DNA from: Amoebidium appalachense | Taxonomy: Eukaryota > Ichthyosporea | Direction: 5' to 3' | NCBI GenBank assembly: GCA_963693365.1 | Contig: CAVNZM010000001.1 | Coordinates: forward strand, 1,736,001 to 1,800,000 | Length of the DNA stretch: 64,000 nt | Shown: piece by piece, positions 10,639 to 44,836 of the stretch | How the letters are laid out: each line of letters starts with the position of its first letter | Numbering within the stretch: position 1 is the stretch's first letter | The notes under the pieces: model-generated | What the model was told of the DNA's origin: nothing | The model's input: only the letters and a program-made list of their open reading frames with translations | The model's database searches: none | Program-made: the position numbers and the translations under genes

Positions 10639-11400
10639 TTAGTTCAAAACGGTGCCAAAAATCTCAAACCCAGAGCAATACATGGTATATGTGCCATATG
10701 CGTTTTCATCCGTCGCGACGATGCGAAAAAGTGAATAGCCTTCGTTTTTCGTTGAGGGCTCGATAGCCCAGCGCGCGGTGAGGTTGCCCTCACATATACT
10801 CTCATCATTCTTGTGCTCAGACAGAATAACCCACTCACTCCCATCACACGATCCCTCCACCCGCCAATTCCTCGGGTAGAAGCGGTAAAGACCCCCGTGG
10901 CTCAACTTGTATCCTGTCGGAACGACTCGCTTGCCTTTCAAGTCAACAAGAATCCAGTTTCCTTGCGCGTTTCCTGTGTGAAAAAAACCTCTTTGGTTGT
11001 CGACAACAGCAGCTACCGGCTCCCCTCCCACGCTGCTTGCCACCACCTCCACCTTCCCCGCCTCGTGTGGATTTGCCCACCGTGTCGTGTGCCCATTTGT
11101 GGCCAAATAATACAACACACCATCGTTCGTGTAAGGGTTAAGGCTAGCTGACTCTGTTGATTTCGTTGTGGTTTCGGAGGACGCGCTCCCGGCACTGTGT
11201 CGTCGTTCAATGGAACCAGCGTAAAGGCCATAAGAATCGAGAGATGTGCGCGATGTTTTATTCTTGTCGACGTCAAAGTCCAGGCGGATGACCTTTGTGG
11301 CTACGTCTTGAAAGGCAGCGAAGTTGGTGGGCTTTTTCGCCTTCTTGGGCGGGCTGAGGGCTCGTGTCATCAGCCCAAACGAAACTTTCCCACTGGCCAT
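10639..11400 (-). CDS. F5/8 type C (HECTD1-type galactose-binding-like) domain protein
   Basis: An intact single-exon frame of 253 codons ending TAA. The first ~90 residues are low-complexity and basic near the start (PPKKAKKP), possibly a nuclear signal. From about residue 92 to the end there is one beta-sandwich domain: GNWILVDLKGKRVVPTGYKL, RNWRVEGSCDGSEWVILSEH and a terminal CSGFEIFGTV. Spacing and wording match the F5/8C-like domain found in HECTD1 and some BTB proteins, which binds protein or sugar ligands. No HECT, BTB or transmembrane segment is present, so this is a stand-alone domain protein. The ATG at 11400 is the first in frame and lies about 220 bp downstream of a TATA box. Function beyond ligand binding is unknown. 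Confidence 0.8.
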   Translation of the reverse strand: MASGKVSFGLMTRALSPPKKAKKPTNFAAFQDVATKVIRLDFDVDKNKTSRTSLDSYGLYAGSIERRHSAGSASSETTTKSTESASLNPYTNDGVLYYLATNGHTTRWANPHEAGKVEVVASSVGGEPVAAVVDNQRGFFHTGNAQGNWILVDLKGKRVVPTGYKLSHGGLYRFYPRNWRVEGSCDGSEWVILSEHKNDESICEGNLTARWAIEPSTKNEGYSLFRIVATDENAYGTYTMYCSGFEIFGTVLN

Positions 11401-11760
11401 GGTGCAGAATAAAGAAATCGACCAAGAAAAAACGATGTATTAACAAAAGGTCAGTGTATAACAATAAGTTTTGACTGAAGCCAACTCACTAATGGAGCAA
11501 ATGATAGACACTTGTTCTCGTTCTAAAAGTTTCGGAGAGTTCAAGTGCACAAAATGTGACCCAAACTGGCAGCTTTGGAAACTGCGCAAAATGGAAAACG
11601 CAGATAAGGGTGTGTGAGCTTTATATACGCCAGCCGCTGTGACGTCAAAGATCTTCGCACAGTTGAGCCGGGTCGGCAAACATCTCCCTATACTTAGAGG
11701 AGGGTAAACAGATCTTGCGGCTCAGCTTAAGCGCACGCCCCGAACTGACCAGCATTTATA
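11401..11760 (-). promoter_or_regulatory. promoter of the F5/8C-domain gene: TATA box and CRE
   Basis: On the - strand a TATATAAA box (11620-11627) follows a perfect CRE, TGACGTCA (11640-11647). The order CRE, TATA, ATG over about 250 bp fits a polymerase II promoter for the gene ending at 10639. Another perfect CRE lies further out at 11927-11934. Confidence 0.6.
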
Positions 11761-14007
11761 TAGTCGATGGTGATTTCTGTACGAGAATAGTGCGCATAAA
11801 ATATATTTTATATGTATTTAATATCAGATCACTGCATTATTTTTCTTCTTATTGGCCTGATGATCAGCACTGAAAATCGAGGAGGGACACCACCCGTCGA
11901 CCATGTGCCGGCGTGGTCCATGATCATGACGTCATCAATCTGCCATGGTTCCGGCTGCAGCTGGCAGAGGGGGGCCATATGGCCCACGTGAAGCACTGTT
12001 CTTGAATAAATGTCTTGCTTATGTTGCGAACGTTAGTTACATAGCTGCATGTAGCACGTTCACATTACTATCCCAGTTAGCAAGTTGCGATAGTTCAATC
12101 TGAGTGAGGTCGACACAGCGACTGTGACCCGTGCGTACCCGGATGACGCAAACTTTGCTGTCATCAAGTCACCGGCAAAGTTAACGTTCGTCTCTGGAGC
12201 AAGCGGGGCGGTCACGTGCCATCATTAGGCATGACTCGTCTTGACACGCATGGAAATCAAAAACTGTTGCTCATTTGAATCTTTTTTTATAGATATTTAG
12301 CTTCTTGATTTTTGGCAAAAGCTCAACTGAGGCAATCCTTGATCCGACTAGTACTAATTAGTGGCCATCGGTGGACTGCAGGCTGCCCTGCTCCACTGGC
12401 ATGGCAAACGAATTCGAAATCTGTGATGTCATCAGTGATATCACATTCCCTCTTTCCCCCGTGATCAAAGTATATCATTAGATTTGGATTGGGTTATTGT
12501 CATGCCTGCAATCAGCATTCATCGTAACTCGACTATGATTGGATAGAGTGATTCAACCACGTCCAGTCCGTCACAAACATTCCTGCCAAAGTGTCCCGTG
12601 TCTCTCCAGTGCATAAAATTGATAAAAGCAAAAACAAAAAAAAAAAAAATCAGAAAAAGTTCACTGGTTTTCAATTGATAGTAAAAGGAAAGTTTATGCT
12701 CCTGTATAGACCTATGAGAGGGTAAATATATGAGAGGTTTTTGTTGGAAAATCCCCAGATGCCAAGGGCAGCGTCCCTCTGACATTGAGTCACCAACTTA
12801 GATAACATTTTTAAAACAAAAATATCTATCATTCACTGACGAGTCAAGGACTGATCTAACTATACAAAGCTATTGTATAGACCTGGGAACCAACACTGTA
12901 TGTACATATCATCTGGAGTTCTGTTTTATATTTCTTTAATGAGTTACTTTTTTATAACAGCAAATATAGTCCGGGGAGAAATGGTCTTTTAGAAGAACAT
13001 CGGCCACAATCGAGTAGGAATTTCAGCATCACTTTCAACAACTATCTAGTAAGGACGTTATCTAACCCAAGGTGTACACGCCAGTGCATATGCACACACG
13101 TGCTCTCGTCGGAACACGTGTGTCGGACACTTGTCGACGAGCGCTCTCTCCAGTCCACAGCAATAAATATTGTCTAAACCCTACTAGTTATTGCACGAAA
13201 ATCCTAATTCAGATACCCCAAGTGAGCGTTGAAGTGTTCAAGCATGTCATCTGCTTGCCTGCAGATACTGATGTGTTTAATTTCTAGAGGGTCCTTCGCG
13301 ATCGAAACCTGGTTCCGTACTGAATTTGTGTATGAGAGAGAGAGAAGGGGCTGGGGGAGGGGGGAGGGGAGGGGGAATTCAAGGGGGAGGAAGAGGGGGG
13401 AGAAGAGGGGGGGCGAGGGGGGGGGGGGGGGGGGGGGGGGGGGCGGGAAGGAGGGGGGGGGGGGGGGGGGGGGCAGGCATATGGCCATATGTGTTGAAAC
13501 GCGCAATTAGGAAGCGGCTGCGGGACTGTCTGCCATATTGGTCAATCCGATCAAGCCGTTTTTTGGAGGAGGGTAATGAAAAGTGATTCAGACCTAGTTA
13601 GCCGGCGCCGCGGGATCAGCCCATTATCCAATGATATCGTGATCAATAAAGCGGGGGCAAAAAAAGCATTGATTTAGGAATGTTATAGTGACCTGATAAA
13701 AGGCCATCTTTCGCACCACATGTTCGAAAACATAAATGTATTAACCAAAGGTTTGTATTGTTTGCAGAGCAAATTTAATTACTTTATTTTTGCAATATAT
13801 AGTTTTTTAGGACTGTTATTCAGTCTGCTTTAAACTTGGCAATTGTAAAGCTGAACAGTGTATCTTTAAGTTCAAGTCAAGATCTTGTACGACGTACAGT
13901 ACATGTACGTATATACAATATCCTGCTTGTGCAGTCAGAAATTGCAGTATTATTAATGTAATAATAAATTTTTAGGCAGCTGCATTGGAGAAATATGCTG
14001 GTTTCAG
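11761..14007. other. intergenic, AT-rich, no gene recognised
   Basis: Unique AT-rich DNA with a poly-G/GA-rich block at about 13340-13473. No long frame, repeat family or RNA gene was recognised. Confidence 0.6.
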
Positions 14008-14112
14008 TCGACAACCTACACGCAGCTCTGCCCTAGAAGCCCGGCGTGTTCCGATCAGCCTCCGACGACGCAGCCTCGACCTCGCGCTTACCTCCAACCG
14101 TCCGGCCAGGCA
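14008..14112 (+). CDS. orphan candidate exon
   Basis: A GC-rich 105-nt island in AT-rich surroundings, with an acceptor (gctggtttcag) and a gtaacg donor. Two frames are open across it, so the peptide is undecided (Ser/Pro/Gln-rich or Arg-rich). No partner exon was found. Confidence 0.2.
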
Positions 14113-14665
14113 GTAACGTTTATGTGAAAATATGCTTTACCCTTTTCTAAGCCTTTGTCTGTTGGCTCCTTTATTTTTTACCCCTTTTGCAATAGCCATA
14201 CATGGTAAGAAAAGGCTGGCAAGCGTGTTCCTCTTCTCCAATAAGCTGGGTCGTGTGCTCGTGTAGATGAAAGTCCAGATCCAGCTATGTAAACAAACAA
14301 CTTCGGCCATGGGCTGAGCACCAGTACGTGTACCGGGGCCAGCGTTATATATGTGCATGCGTGTATGCCACTAGTACAACATAGCTTTTACACTACGTGA
14401 CCGTGTACGACACACGCCCACATGTAATATGCGTTCACAATCCAGCCTTTTAGTGTAAATGCACATGCGTGCACACTGGCAGGGACAATCATATGCAGCC
14501 TTGCTGCGTTAGCATTACACACATTCACTCTTACTTGCTTCCTCTTCGATAAGCTGACTATCTGTATCACAACACCACTAGAAACACTTACGCTACTCCT
14601 TGTGCTGCTGTTGCTTCTCGCAGTGCCAATAATACTACACGCTGGGCCTCGCATTTGGGTGTGGG

Positions 14666-14728
<63 letters not shown>

Positions 14729-14741
14729 TGTGTGTGTGTGT
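14113..14741. other. intergenic, ending in a (GT)n microsatellite
   Basis: Unique sequence, then (GT)n at 14668-14741. The microsatellite directly abuts the outer end of the copia LTR remnant, so the element may have inserted into or beside it. Confidence 0.8.
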
Positions 14742-15182
14742 TGTTAAATTATATAAGTATTTGGGATGAAAGCAGAGACACAGTGGTGCAGTGTGAAAAC
14801 ATCACAGACACACACAACAACAAAAACACGGAACGATCGGAGCAGTGTACACAACAGACATCAATGTTTAGACACGACTGAACTGAATTTATTCTGATCT
14901 TCGAATAAATACCTGAAAATCCTCTAAGTCCAATCCATACATGATTTCCGACCAGTCGGAAATCAGATCTATCTCTAATAGAAACCAATCACTAAGAACC
15001 AATTGCTTTCAGAGAGATCCGGTACGCGGAGACGCACACGATAGGACACAGACACTCGTTAAGGTCAACTTGTGTCATCATCAAGGAAGTTCTAACCTAT
15101 GACATACTGCAAGACTCAGACATATCACACTTAACCTTGATGATTGGTTAAAGCCCGGCAACACATGAAAACTAAAGTAAAG
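14742..15182 (-). repeat. copia LTR remnant, copy 2
   Basis: Corresponds to the right-hand part of the LTR at 58078-59012. The last ~230 bp (R/U5 side, including the palindromic motif TTTCCGACTGGTCGGAAA) match closely; the U3 side is much more diverged. Confidence 0.8.
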
Positions 15183-15851
15183 TGCCACCCAGAGGAGACG
15201 GCCGAGTAACTCACGGTAGGGCACGGTGAACGGTTGGGGGGGGCAGTCAGCCAGGGAGACGGTGGTGCCTGCAGGAATGGGGGTAGACTTGGGCTTGGCA
15301 TCGGTGAGGTTGAAGTCGTGGATGATATCCATGATGTAAGACCTCTGGTGCATGTGGAGGTGATTGGGATCAGAGGGATTAAAATCAACACCGAGCATAC
15401 GGTCAAATGGACTCATACGACAGCTGGCCATCTTGCTGATGTGGGCAGCCAGGTCACTGGCAGCAGTAGAACCCCGGGTGTTGGTGATGGTGGAGTCATC
15501 GACGTAGTTACCAGCCCGAACCACATCGTTGTTGGGGAAGAACCGGAGGTAGATGCACGGGTCGGTCTTAGTACGGGTCAGGCCATGGGCAAGAAGAATG
15601 CCGTCGAGGAAGTCGTACCAAGCCTTGGAGGCTTGCTTGAGGCCGTACAGGGCTTTCTTGAGTCTCCAGACCTTGCCAAGTGTAGCCATGGTGATGAATC
15701 CCGGGGGTTGTTTCATGTAGATGGTCTCGGTGAGTGGGCTGTTGAGAAAGGCCGTAGACACGTCGAGTTGATGGATGTCATGACCTTCAAGAACGGCCAG
15801 AGCTAGGATAGCACGGAGAGCAGCCGGACGGATGACAGGGCTCTCGATCAA
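15183..15851 (-). pseudogene. copia pol fragment (reverse transcriptase), copy 2
   Basis: Encodes the RT core: IHQLDVSTAFLNSPLTETIY, KALYGLKQASKAWYDFLDG and the catalytic YVDD. It is almost identical to residues in the element at 62.2-62.8 kb, differing at only a few positions. The frame ends in LTR-derived sequence at 15081, and no RNase H remains. An eight-C run near 15237 keeps the RT and RNase H frames joined here, whereas the other copy has seven. Confidence 0.85.
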
Positions 15852-16406
15852 CTCATAGTCAACACCGTATTGCTGACTGAAGCCTTGAGCAACACCACGG
15901 GCCTTGATCTTGGTGTCACCAGCCGAGTTGAGAGTTTTCTCGGAGACAATCCACTTGAAGCCGACGATGTTAGCACCAGGGGGAGGGTCAACAAGTTCAA
16001 AGATGTCTTTGTCGACGAAGGCTTGATACTCAGCAGTGAGGGCTGACTTGACCTGGTCACCATTGGGGCCGGAACACAGTTGACGGACAAGTTTGGGTAG
16101 TTGGTCGATGTTGATGGGGGGACCGGGGGGGACTGGCAGGGTGGTGGTGGCTTGAAGTCCAACCTTGCCCTGTAGACGGGCAGAACGACGGGGTGCAGGA
16201 ACCGGGGGAGGTGGAGACGGGGGGGGGGGGGAACTTGGAAGTTCGGAATTGCAGGGGGGGCAACCTCCGGGCTGGACGGGGCCGAGTGGAAGTTGTCGGG
16301 GGAGGCGGGTCGGATGGGTGTGACGTTGCCAGGGGCAGGATGAGGGTCGGCAGGCTGGACGGGCACGGGGGCAGGGGGGCCGGTGGGGGGGGTGTTGGAC
16401 ATTGTG

Positions 16407-16906
16407 NNNNNNNNNNNNNNNNNNNNNNNNNNNNNNNNNNNNNNNNNNNNNNNNNNNNNNNNNNNNNNNNNNNNNNNNNNNNNNNNNNNNNNNNNNNNNN
16501 NNNNNNNNNNNNNNNNNNNNNNNNNNNNNNNNNNNNNNNNNNNNNNNNNNNNNNNNNNNNNNNNNNNNNNNNNNNNNNNNNNNNNNNNNNNNNNNNNNNN
16601 NNNNNNNNNNNNNNNNNNNNNNNNNNNNNNNNNNNNNNNNNNNNNNNNNNNNNNNNNNNNNNNNNNNNNNNNNNNNNNNNNNNNNNNNNNNNNNNNNNNN
16701 NNNNNNNNNNNNNNNNNNNNNNNNNNNNNNNNNNNNNNNNNNNNNNNNNNNNNNNNNNNNNNNNNNNNNNNNNNNNNNNNNNNNNNNNNNNNNNNNNNNN
16801 NNNNNNNNNNNNNNNNNNNNNNNNNNNNNNNNNNNNNNNNNNNNNNNNNNNNNNNNNNNNNNNNNNNNNNNNNNNNNNNNNNNNNNNNNNNNNNNNNNNN
16901 NNNNNN
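16407..16906. other. assembly gap of 500 N
   Basis: Exactly 500 undetermined bases, a size often used for gaps of unknown length. It interrupts the copia copy in its C-rich spacer. Sequence right of the gap is not copia-like. Confidence 0.98.
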
Positions 16907-17763
16907 CTTTACAGCTAATCCAACCTCCAACAACAGGATATGCAGTATCCAGATTCTGATTTGTGATCCGGATTTAGGTCGAAACCTGGCGTAGATAATA
17001 ACCGCTCGTGCCAAACAGACAACACTTTTTTCAGCTGCAGCTTAGTTTATCACGTCACATTGCGCAAGTTTTACGTTGCTCGGAGTGCGCATACTTTGCA
17101 CGTATATCGTACCTAGGACTCAGTACTATTTTTTTTGTAGTGACTGTGCAGTGTCCCGTATGTATGTATTTGTATACACTGTAATGATACCATTTGCATA
17201 TATAACAACATCAACGTTTCCGGTTGCAAAACCACTATGTATTTAGCACGAAACATGGCCCTTTCGGCCGCAATTGCAGCAATTGCACTCTTTGCCTCCC
17301 CCTACAAGCATCCTGTCGGTTCAGACAATCTTGACCGATGTGCAAAAGATTGTCTAATGGTAAAAAAAAGGTTGCCTACAAGTTGGCCGCGAAGAGGAAG
17401 AATAGTTGAGGGGGGGCTTGTTTTTATACGACCTACCACACGTGGCCGGCTGTGTGTGGCTGGTCGCAGCCTGCGCTCGGGCTGTCGCAGGCTCACCAGC
17501 AAGCTGGCCATGCCGGTGACAACGGACTTTCCGTTTGGCGTCTTTTCCACTTTAACTGTTTTTGGCTATATTGCACTGCCGCCAATTGGCCGAGAGAGAA
17601 ATGTAAAAAGGTCTCACGACATGAATTTTCATTGGTTTAGACCTTCACACGGCGTTGAACATTTCGCGCATAATCCACCTCCGGAGGTGGATTATAGAAA
17701 TTGGAGTACAAGCGATGTCCAAGGGGTTTGAAACCCGGCGTACACAGGCCCAGATTGGGCCGT
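16907..17763. other. intergenic; unrecognised 164-codon open frame inside
   Basis: An open + strand frame at 17237-17731 (start MYLARNMALSAAIAAIALFA) has an N-terminal hydrophobic stretch but no recognisable domain. It lies between two inverted TGCCAAACAGAC motifs (17009-17020 and 17762-17773). That motif is also the end of the small inverted-repeat element next door, so the pair may mark element ends. Coding status is doubtful. Confidence 0.35.
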
Positions 17764-17862
17764 CTGTTTGGCATCGCGGAGTTTCAGAAAATCCGCTTTA
17801 GCCCTAACTCCAAAATCGATCTTACTCTGGAGTATTGCCGCTAACTCCGCGTTGCCAAACAG
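17764..17862. mobile_element. 99-bp inverted-repeat element (MITE-like)
   Basis: Termini CTGTTTGGCATCGCGGAGTT (17764-17783) and the near-perfect reverse complement (17843-17862) differ at one position. The internal 59 bp holds no frame. No clear target-site duplication is visible. A related end motif at 17009-17020 suggests a second copy cut by the gap. Confidence 0.6.
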
Positions 17863-18367
17863 GCAAGTTAGCGTTCACAACATTTGAACATGTTCACTTG
17901 ATTTACCGGCATTTTTTGTTTTACTTTTTTTTCTGTCGAGGGAGAGCTGCGTCGATATTTTTTTGTGTAGTAGGACTGAGCGTGTTCTGCCGATGTGGAA
18001 GGCGGCAGTGAACACAGCAGGTTGCTAGGGTTAGCTAGTAATCATTACTCGAGAACGGTTAGTGAAGTTATAACCGTTCATGATCACTACTGCGTTCGAC
18101 ATAGGACCTGGCTACTAGATTTTGAATAATGCAGTTTGAAGACGTTCGTATCCAAAGAGTCTCTAACAAACACACCACTCTAGAGTTCGTTGACTTAGTA
18201 AGCGCCAATTTTGTAGAGCATTCCTGAATGTTAGCCTGATTGTCGTAAGATAGATATCAATTTTCAGACGAGGCCCTGTTACAGTAGCCACCGTAGCATT
18301 GCTGCAAGAGACGTCACTATTCAACTGGCAAAGTTATATCTTAGGACAACAGTATTATTGCGTGCAA
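17863..18367. other. intergenic, upstream of the zinc-finger pseudogene
   Basis: Unique AT-rich sequence with no TATA box that I would trust. The frame of the downstream gene is open from 18299 with a TTG, but the first ATG is at 18368. Confidence 0.5.
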
Positions 18368-20523
18368 ATGGAAACGGAAAGCAGCCTAACTAGCCCGCCC
18401 CCCGGAGGGGCAGAGACAGCCCCCCCGCGGTCACTCACTCTTCAATGGCAGCCTCCTAATTACGTTCGCACAATACCCTGCCCTGAGCCTGGCTGTGGTC
18501 TTATGTACAGCACACCTGCGAGTCTAAGAGGCCATCTGAGGCGAGAACATGCAGACAGACTGCTACTTAGTGGGAGTAGTAAACCTAAACCACCACCCCT
18601 TAAAATTGCTGCTCGACCGACACTCGTGAAACCAAAGGAACCAGTAGCCGCACATGCACAGGGTGCCGGGCCGAGCAATGTTATACGCCCAAACACTCAA
18701 CCATACAGTGCAAGTTTTATTCCATCATCCAAAATGCCAAACCTTCCAAACATGGCCCCACCCACTCAGGCGCAAGCCCCGAACGACAACTCTATTTCGA
18801 GCAACAGCAAGCCACAGCACACATTCTCAGGCCACGGTGAAGGCAGCCAAGCGGGAGTCTCAGAACACGTGCACCTGTCAGAGAAGCCTTCCGGAACCGT
18901 CAGCCATGTACATTTTGCACCAAATGGGCCGCTACCCCAGTCACCACACTCCGAACTACCCCCCTACACCACAACCACTAGTCCCCATTCCAAATATGAA
19001 CCTTCTTATGGGTCGGGCCCACTCACCCCACCAGTGTCGCTGGAGCATGAAACTACTATGCGCACAACCATGTCTGGGCCACTCGGAGGGATGGCTCAAC
19101 ATCAACGCATGAGGAGTCAATCACTAGCGTCAATTGTCACCCCTGAATCCCATCGGTGGGAGACTCGTCAGGAGCCTTTTTCTTCCGGCAGTTTAACGGC
19201 CACTGCGAGTTTTGCGAGTCAGCGAACCGAAAATGTTGAAATTCGTTCGGCGCGTGACACGTACGAAACGTCGACAACTTGGCAACATGAACATGAACAT
19301 GGATCGGGCAGGGCACAAGAACACCCACGGCTACACAATGGCACATGCAGCTGACCGTTTGCACAGGAGCCAAGAACTTTATCCTCCCGCTTACGACCAT
19401 CTACCACAGGAGCCGGCCAGGACACAGTATTCATGGCAAAGCTATGAGCGATCACAAACACATTCGCAAAGGCAACGTGAACCAGTTTACTACGAGCGCC
19501 ACAGCGCACCTCGTTCAGCAGGTATACCCTCTGAATGCATGTTTCGTCCGGAGCGGGGGGATGAGGCGGTGTATCGGTATCCATCTCCTGAGAATGCAAA
19601 GAGACGCAGCTGGCCCACAGCGCGAGAAATACTACACGGGTTTACGCGCACCTGCGCGGTCATGGGACGATTTGGAACGCCGAGAGCTGCCGGGGTTCTT
19701 TGCAAACTGGCGAGAGCCGTACGGGTAACCGCGGCGACCACGAAGCGCCCGCCCTTACAGCGTTCCTTCGCAAGGCTCGCGTGCAATAAGTCTTTATCGG
19801 GAGTATCCACCCGAACCTGCTACGAGACCGGGTGAGTATTACTACGAAACGGACCGTGACGCCGTGACGGAGGGCGCACCGCGATGCACATCGCCGACTG
19901 CCATTGCAGAGTATGTCCAGAAAACAGCGCACGGCCTTTTGGAGTTGATTGAAACGTTCAAGGGCCTGCCGTCCAAGCACGAAACCGGGACTATGGTTCG
20001 TCGCCCAAAACCACTGACTCCCCCGGGGTGTGCATATGAACAATCACGCGAACGCAGGCACATCCTTCATGACCCATCCCTAGCACCCCCAACAAGATAT
20101 TCCTACGAGCAATCACACTACGAGGATGGTGATGATATCACCCGCCCAAGTCAACCAATCCTCCCGAGGTATGTCTATGAACGGCGGCGGCGTTCCGAGG
20201 AATCCGTTCGGGACCAACCACGATGGTTCGTTGAGAGGGAACCAGTGACGATGGGTGGTTAGGATGTACACATGAGGAATGGGGGTGACCGGTGGTCAGA
20301 GGGGGAAATGACGTATTCGAATGGTGGGTGGTACCAGTCTAAGCAGATGGACCACGAGGCATATGAAGATTGTGATGTTTATCAGAGTCGCACAGGGAGT
20401 TATGCGTCTAGCCCATGGGAGTGGGAGGGGGAGGAATATGACACTGAATATTCTGGTGCCATCCCGAGAGATGTCGTTCACGAGCGTCAGCAGGTGACTA
20501 CTTGGTCTGTGGGCTCTCACTAG
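18368..20523 (+). pseudogene. decayed C2H2 zinc-finger gene
   Basis: From the ATG at 18368 the first ~330 residues are open: a single C2H2 finger (C38-x4-C43-x12-H56-x4-H61, CPEPGCGLMYSTPASL) and a long Ser/Pro/His-rich tail. Coding character then moves to the next frame near 19340 (EPVYYERHSAPRSAG) and to the third near 19625 (WDDLERRELPGFFANWREP), where an in-frame TAA (19726-19728) and TAG (20260-20262) interrupt an otherwise continuous Tyr/Arg/Glu-rich sequence ending at 20523. The TAA could be removed by a 36-nt GT..AG intron (19725-19760) that keeps frame, but the other breaks have no such explanation. Likely a zinc-finger transcription factor that has lost function, or a poorly assembled one. 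Confidence 0.55.
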
Positions 20524-20821
20524 ATTGGCTCGTTTTGTGCAGACATGTGATTCGCATGTTACCCACGGCAATGATTAATTAGTACGTAATTTGGTGACCT
20601 GCATGTATGCATCCTGCCCAAATGTTTTTTGTCCTTTTTTTCTACCGGGCATTCTTAAACTGATTAGTCAATAACTCTAAATAACCGTCAGTTCGAGTTA
20701 CCATAAAACCCATATATAACCGTCAGTTCCGCAGGGTTTTACGGTAACTTGCGTACGTGTATAGTATTCGAAAGGCATTGGGTCGGAGGTTACTAACTTA
20801 TGACTTCTGCTTGTAGCTGCC
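20524..20821. other. intergenic with a short hairpin
   Basis: An imperfect inverted repeat, GTTACCATAAAACCC (20697-20711) and GGGTTTTACGGTAAC (20734-20748), pairs at 14 of 15 positions around a 22-nt loop. The phrase ATAACCGTCAGTTC occurs twice, before and inside it. Otherwise nothing recognised. Confidence 0.5.
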
Positions 20822-21020
20822 AGCCATGATAAAAATGAGCTATAAAATTTAATTTTACTTCTCTAGTTTTCATAACCACGAAAGTACCACCTCTACCGAG
20901 TGGTTGTACATATCGAGACTAGCCATGATAAAAATGAACTGTGAAATTTAATTTTACTTCTCTAGTTTTCATAACCACGAAAGTACCATCTCTACCGAGT
21001 GGTTGTACATATTGAGACTA
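20822..21020. repeat. tandem duplication, two ~99-bp units
   Basis: Units 20822-20920 and 20921-21020 both run from AGCCATGATAAAAATGA to GAGACTA and differ at only a few bases. No frame is conserved. Confidence 0.9.
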
Positions 21021-43532
<22,512 letters not shown>

Positions 43533-43732
43533 ACATATGACAAATTGCCGTTATTCTTTTATTTAACATTAGATGTGAATGATTATTGGTTGTTTTTAAC
43601 AGTAAACTATTATTGATGATATAGGGTCGTTGTATTGATGTTGTGGTAGCATTTAAGAATTGATAGTTATTGGTGATGACTGATGATTCGCGGGATGTAT
43701 GAAAGGTAGATGGTTGGTGAATACGGTGCACT

Positions 43733-43738
43733 AATAAA
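43733..43738 (+). terminator. candidate polyadenylation signal AATAAA
   Basis: Canonical hexamer about 200 nt after the TGA of exon 19, in AT-rich DNA. Confidence 0.5.
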
Positions 43739-43934
43739 TCATTAATACAGATGATGAAAATAGTCCTTACGGTGTGTGAAACGCTATTATATATTTATAT
43801 GAATACAATTAGATGGATATGATGAATACAAAACACAGGGACACGCACACACGGGTACACACGCACATGCACACGCACACGCACACGCACACACCAGGCG
43901 GGCTAGTGCACATGCACACGCGAGCGCGCGCGCC

Positions 43935-44003
<69 letters not shown>

Positions 44004-44669
44004 ACACACGCACACATGTGCATGTGGGCACGCAGTTGTTTGGCACTTGAATGGCTTGTCAAATTTAATGGCAGGAAACGTCGGTATGATATGACTGTCG
44101 TTTCTGAGGGCTAGGTTAGAGCATGATGGAGACTGTGATGTTCATGGCTTATCCAAATATGGTTAACGGTTGAATATTTAGAATAGTCTGGCTAGCAGAA
44201 GAGTATTCTAACGAGACCTCTGTAGATTCCGATTCCTTAACTCCATTGTTATTGAAGATATCGATATCATTTAGATACGTCCAAGCCACATATAATACTT
44301 GGATCTACGAGCATCTATTATTGTGCAATAAAAACTTTAGAGGAATCAGACCCGGCCCCACGTTAACACAAACATTTGGAATATCATAGCTGCTTTGTTT
44401 ACTTGGGCAAACGCCAATCATGGGAAATACAAGGGTAGGCTAAATTTAAGATATTCCGAATTTAAGATTATGGCGCTAGAAATTTTTGAAAATTTATGAC
44501 TCTAGTGGTCTGGATCCGCCAGTCTAGGAAAATGATTTTTTTCGAATCCCCCGCCTCCTCCCCCCCCCCCCCCCCCCCCCCTGCCCACCGTGCCACCGCC
44601 ACCACCACACACACAAAAACACGTCACACAGTGTCAAACACAACACACACACACACACACACGCATGCG

Positions 44670-44702
<33 letters not shown>

Positions 44703-44805
44703 TAATCGACACTCACACACGCACGCGCGCTCACATATATGTACACATGTACAGATATAGACAGATCCCCCCCCCCCCCTGCCCGCCCCTGCCCCCCCTC
44801 CCCCC

Positions 44806-44836
<31 letters not shown>

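Larger units (their letters stand above)
14742..16406 (-). mobile_element. deleted Ty1/copia retrotransposon (copy 2)
   Basis: Reading on the - strand from the N gap: a Pro-rich spacer, reverse transcriptase, then an abrupt join at 15182/15183 to LTR sequence ending at 14742 (terminus TGTTAAATT on the + strand). Compared with the element at 58-64 kb, everything from just after the RT (GRLLWVA) through RNase H and the left part of the LTR is missing. A C-run of 13 at about 16219-16231 replaces 12 nt in the other copy and shifts the frame. The upstream part lies in or beyond the gap. This is a dead copy. Confidence 0.9.

Noticed and set aside
15848-17014. 388-codon open frame crossing the N gap
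   Set aside because: It counts undetermined bases as codons and is the wrong frame of the copia pol fragment.
17237-17731. 164-codon open frame as a real gene
   Set aside because: No recognised domain, no promoter or splice evidence, and it lies between transposon-like ends next to an assembly gap.
5159-20523. Stop-codon reassignment or systematic read-through
   Set aside because: All three stops appear both as interruptions and as natural ends of intact genes; frameshifts accompany them, which fits decay or assembly error better.
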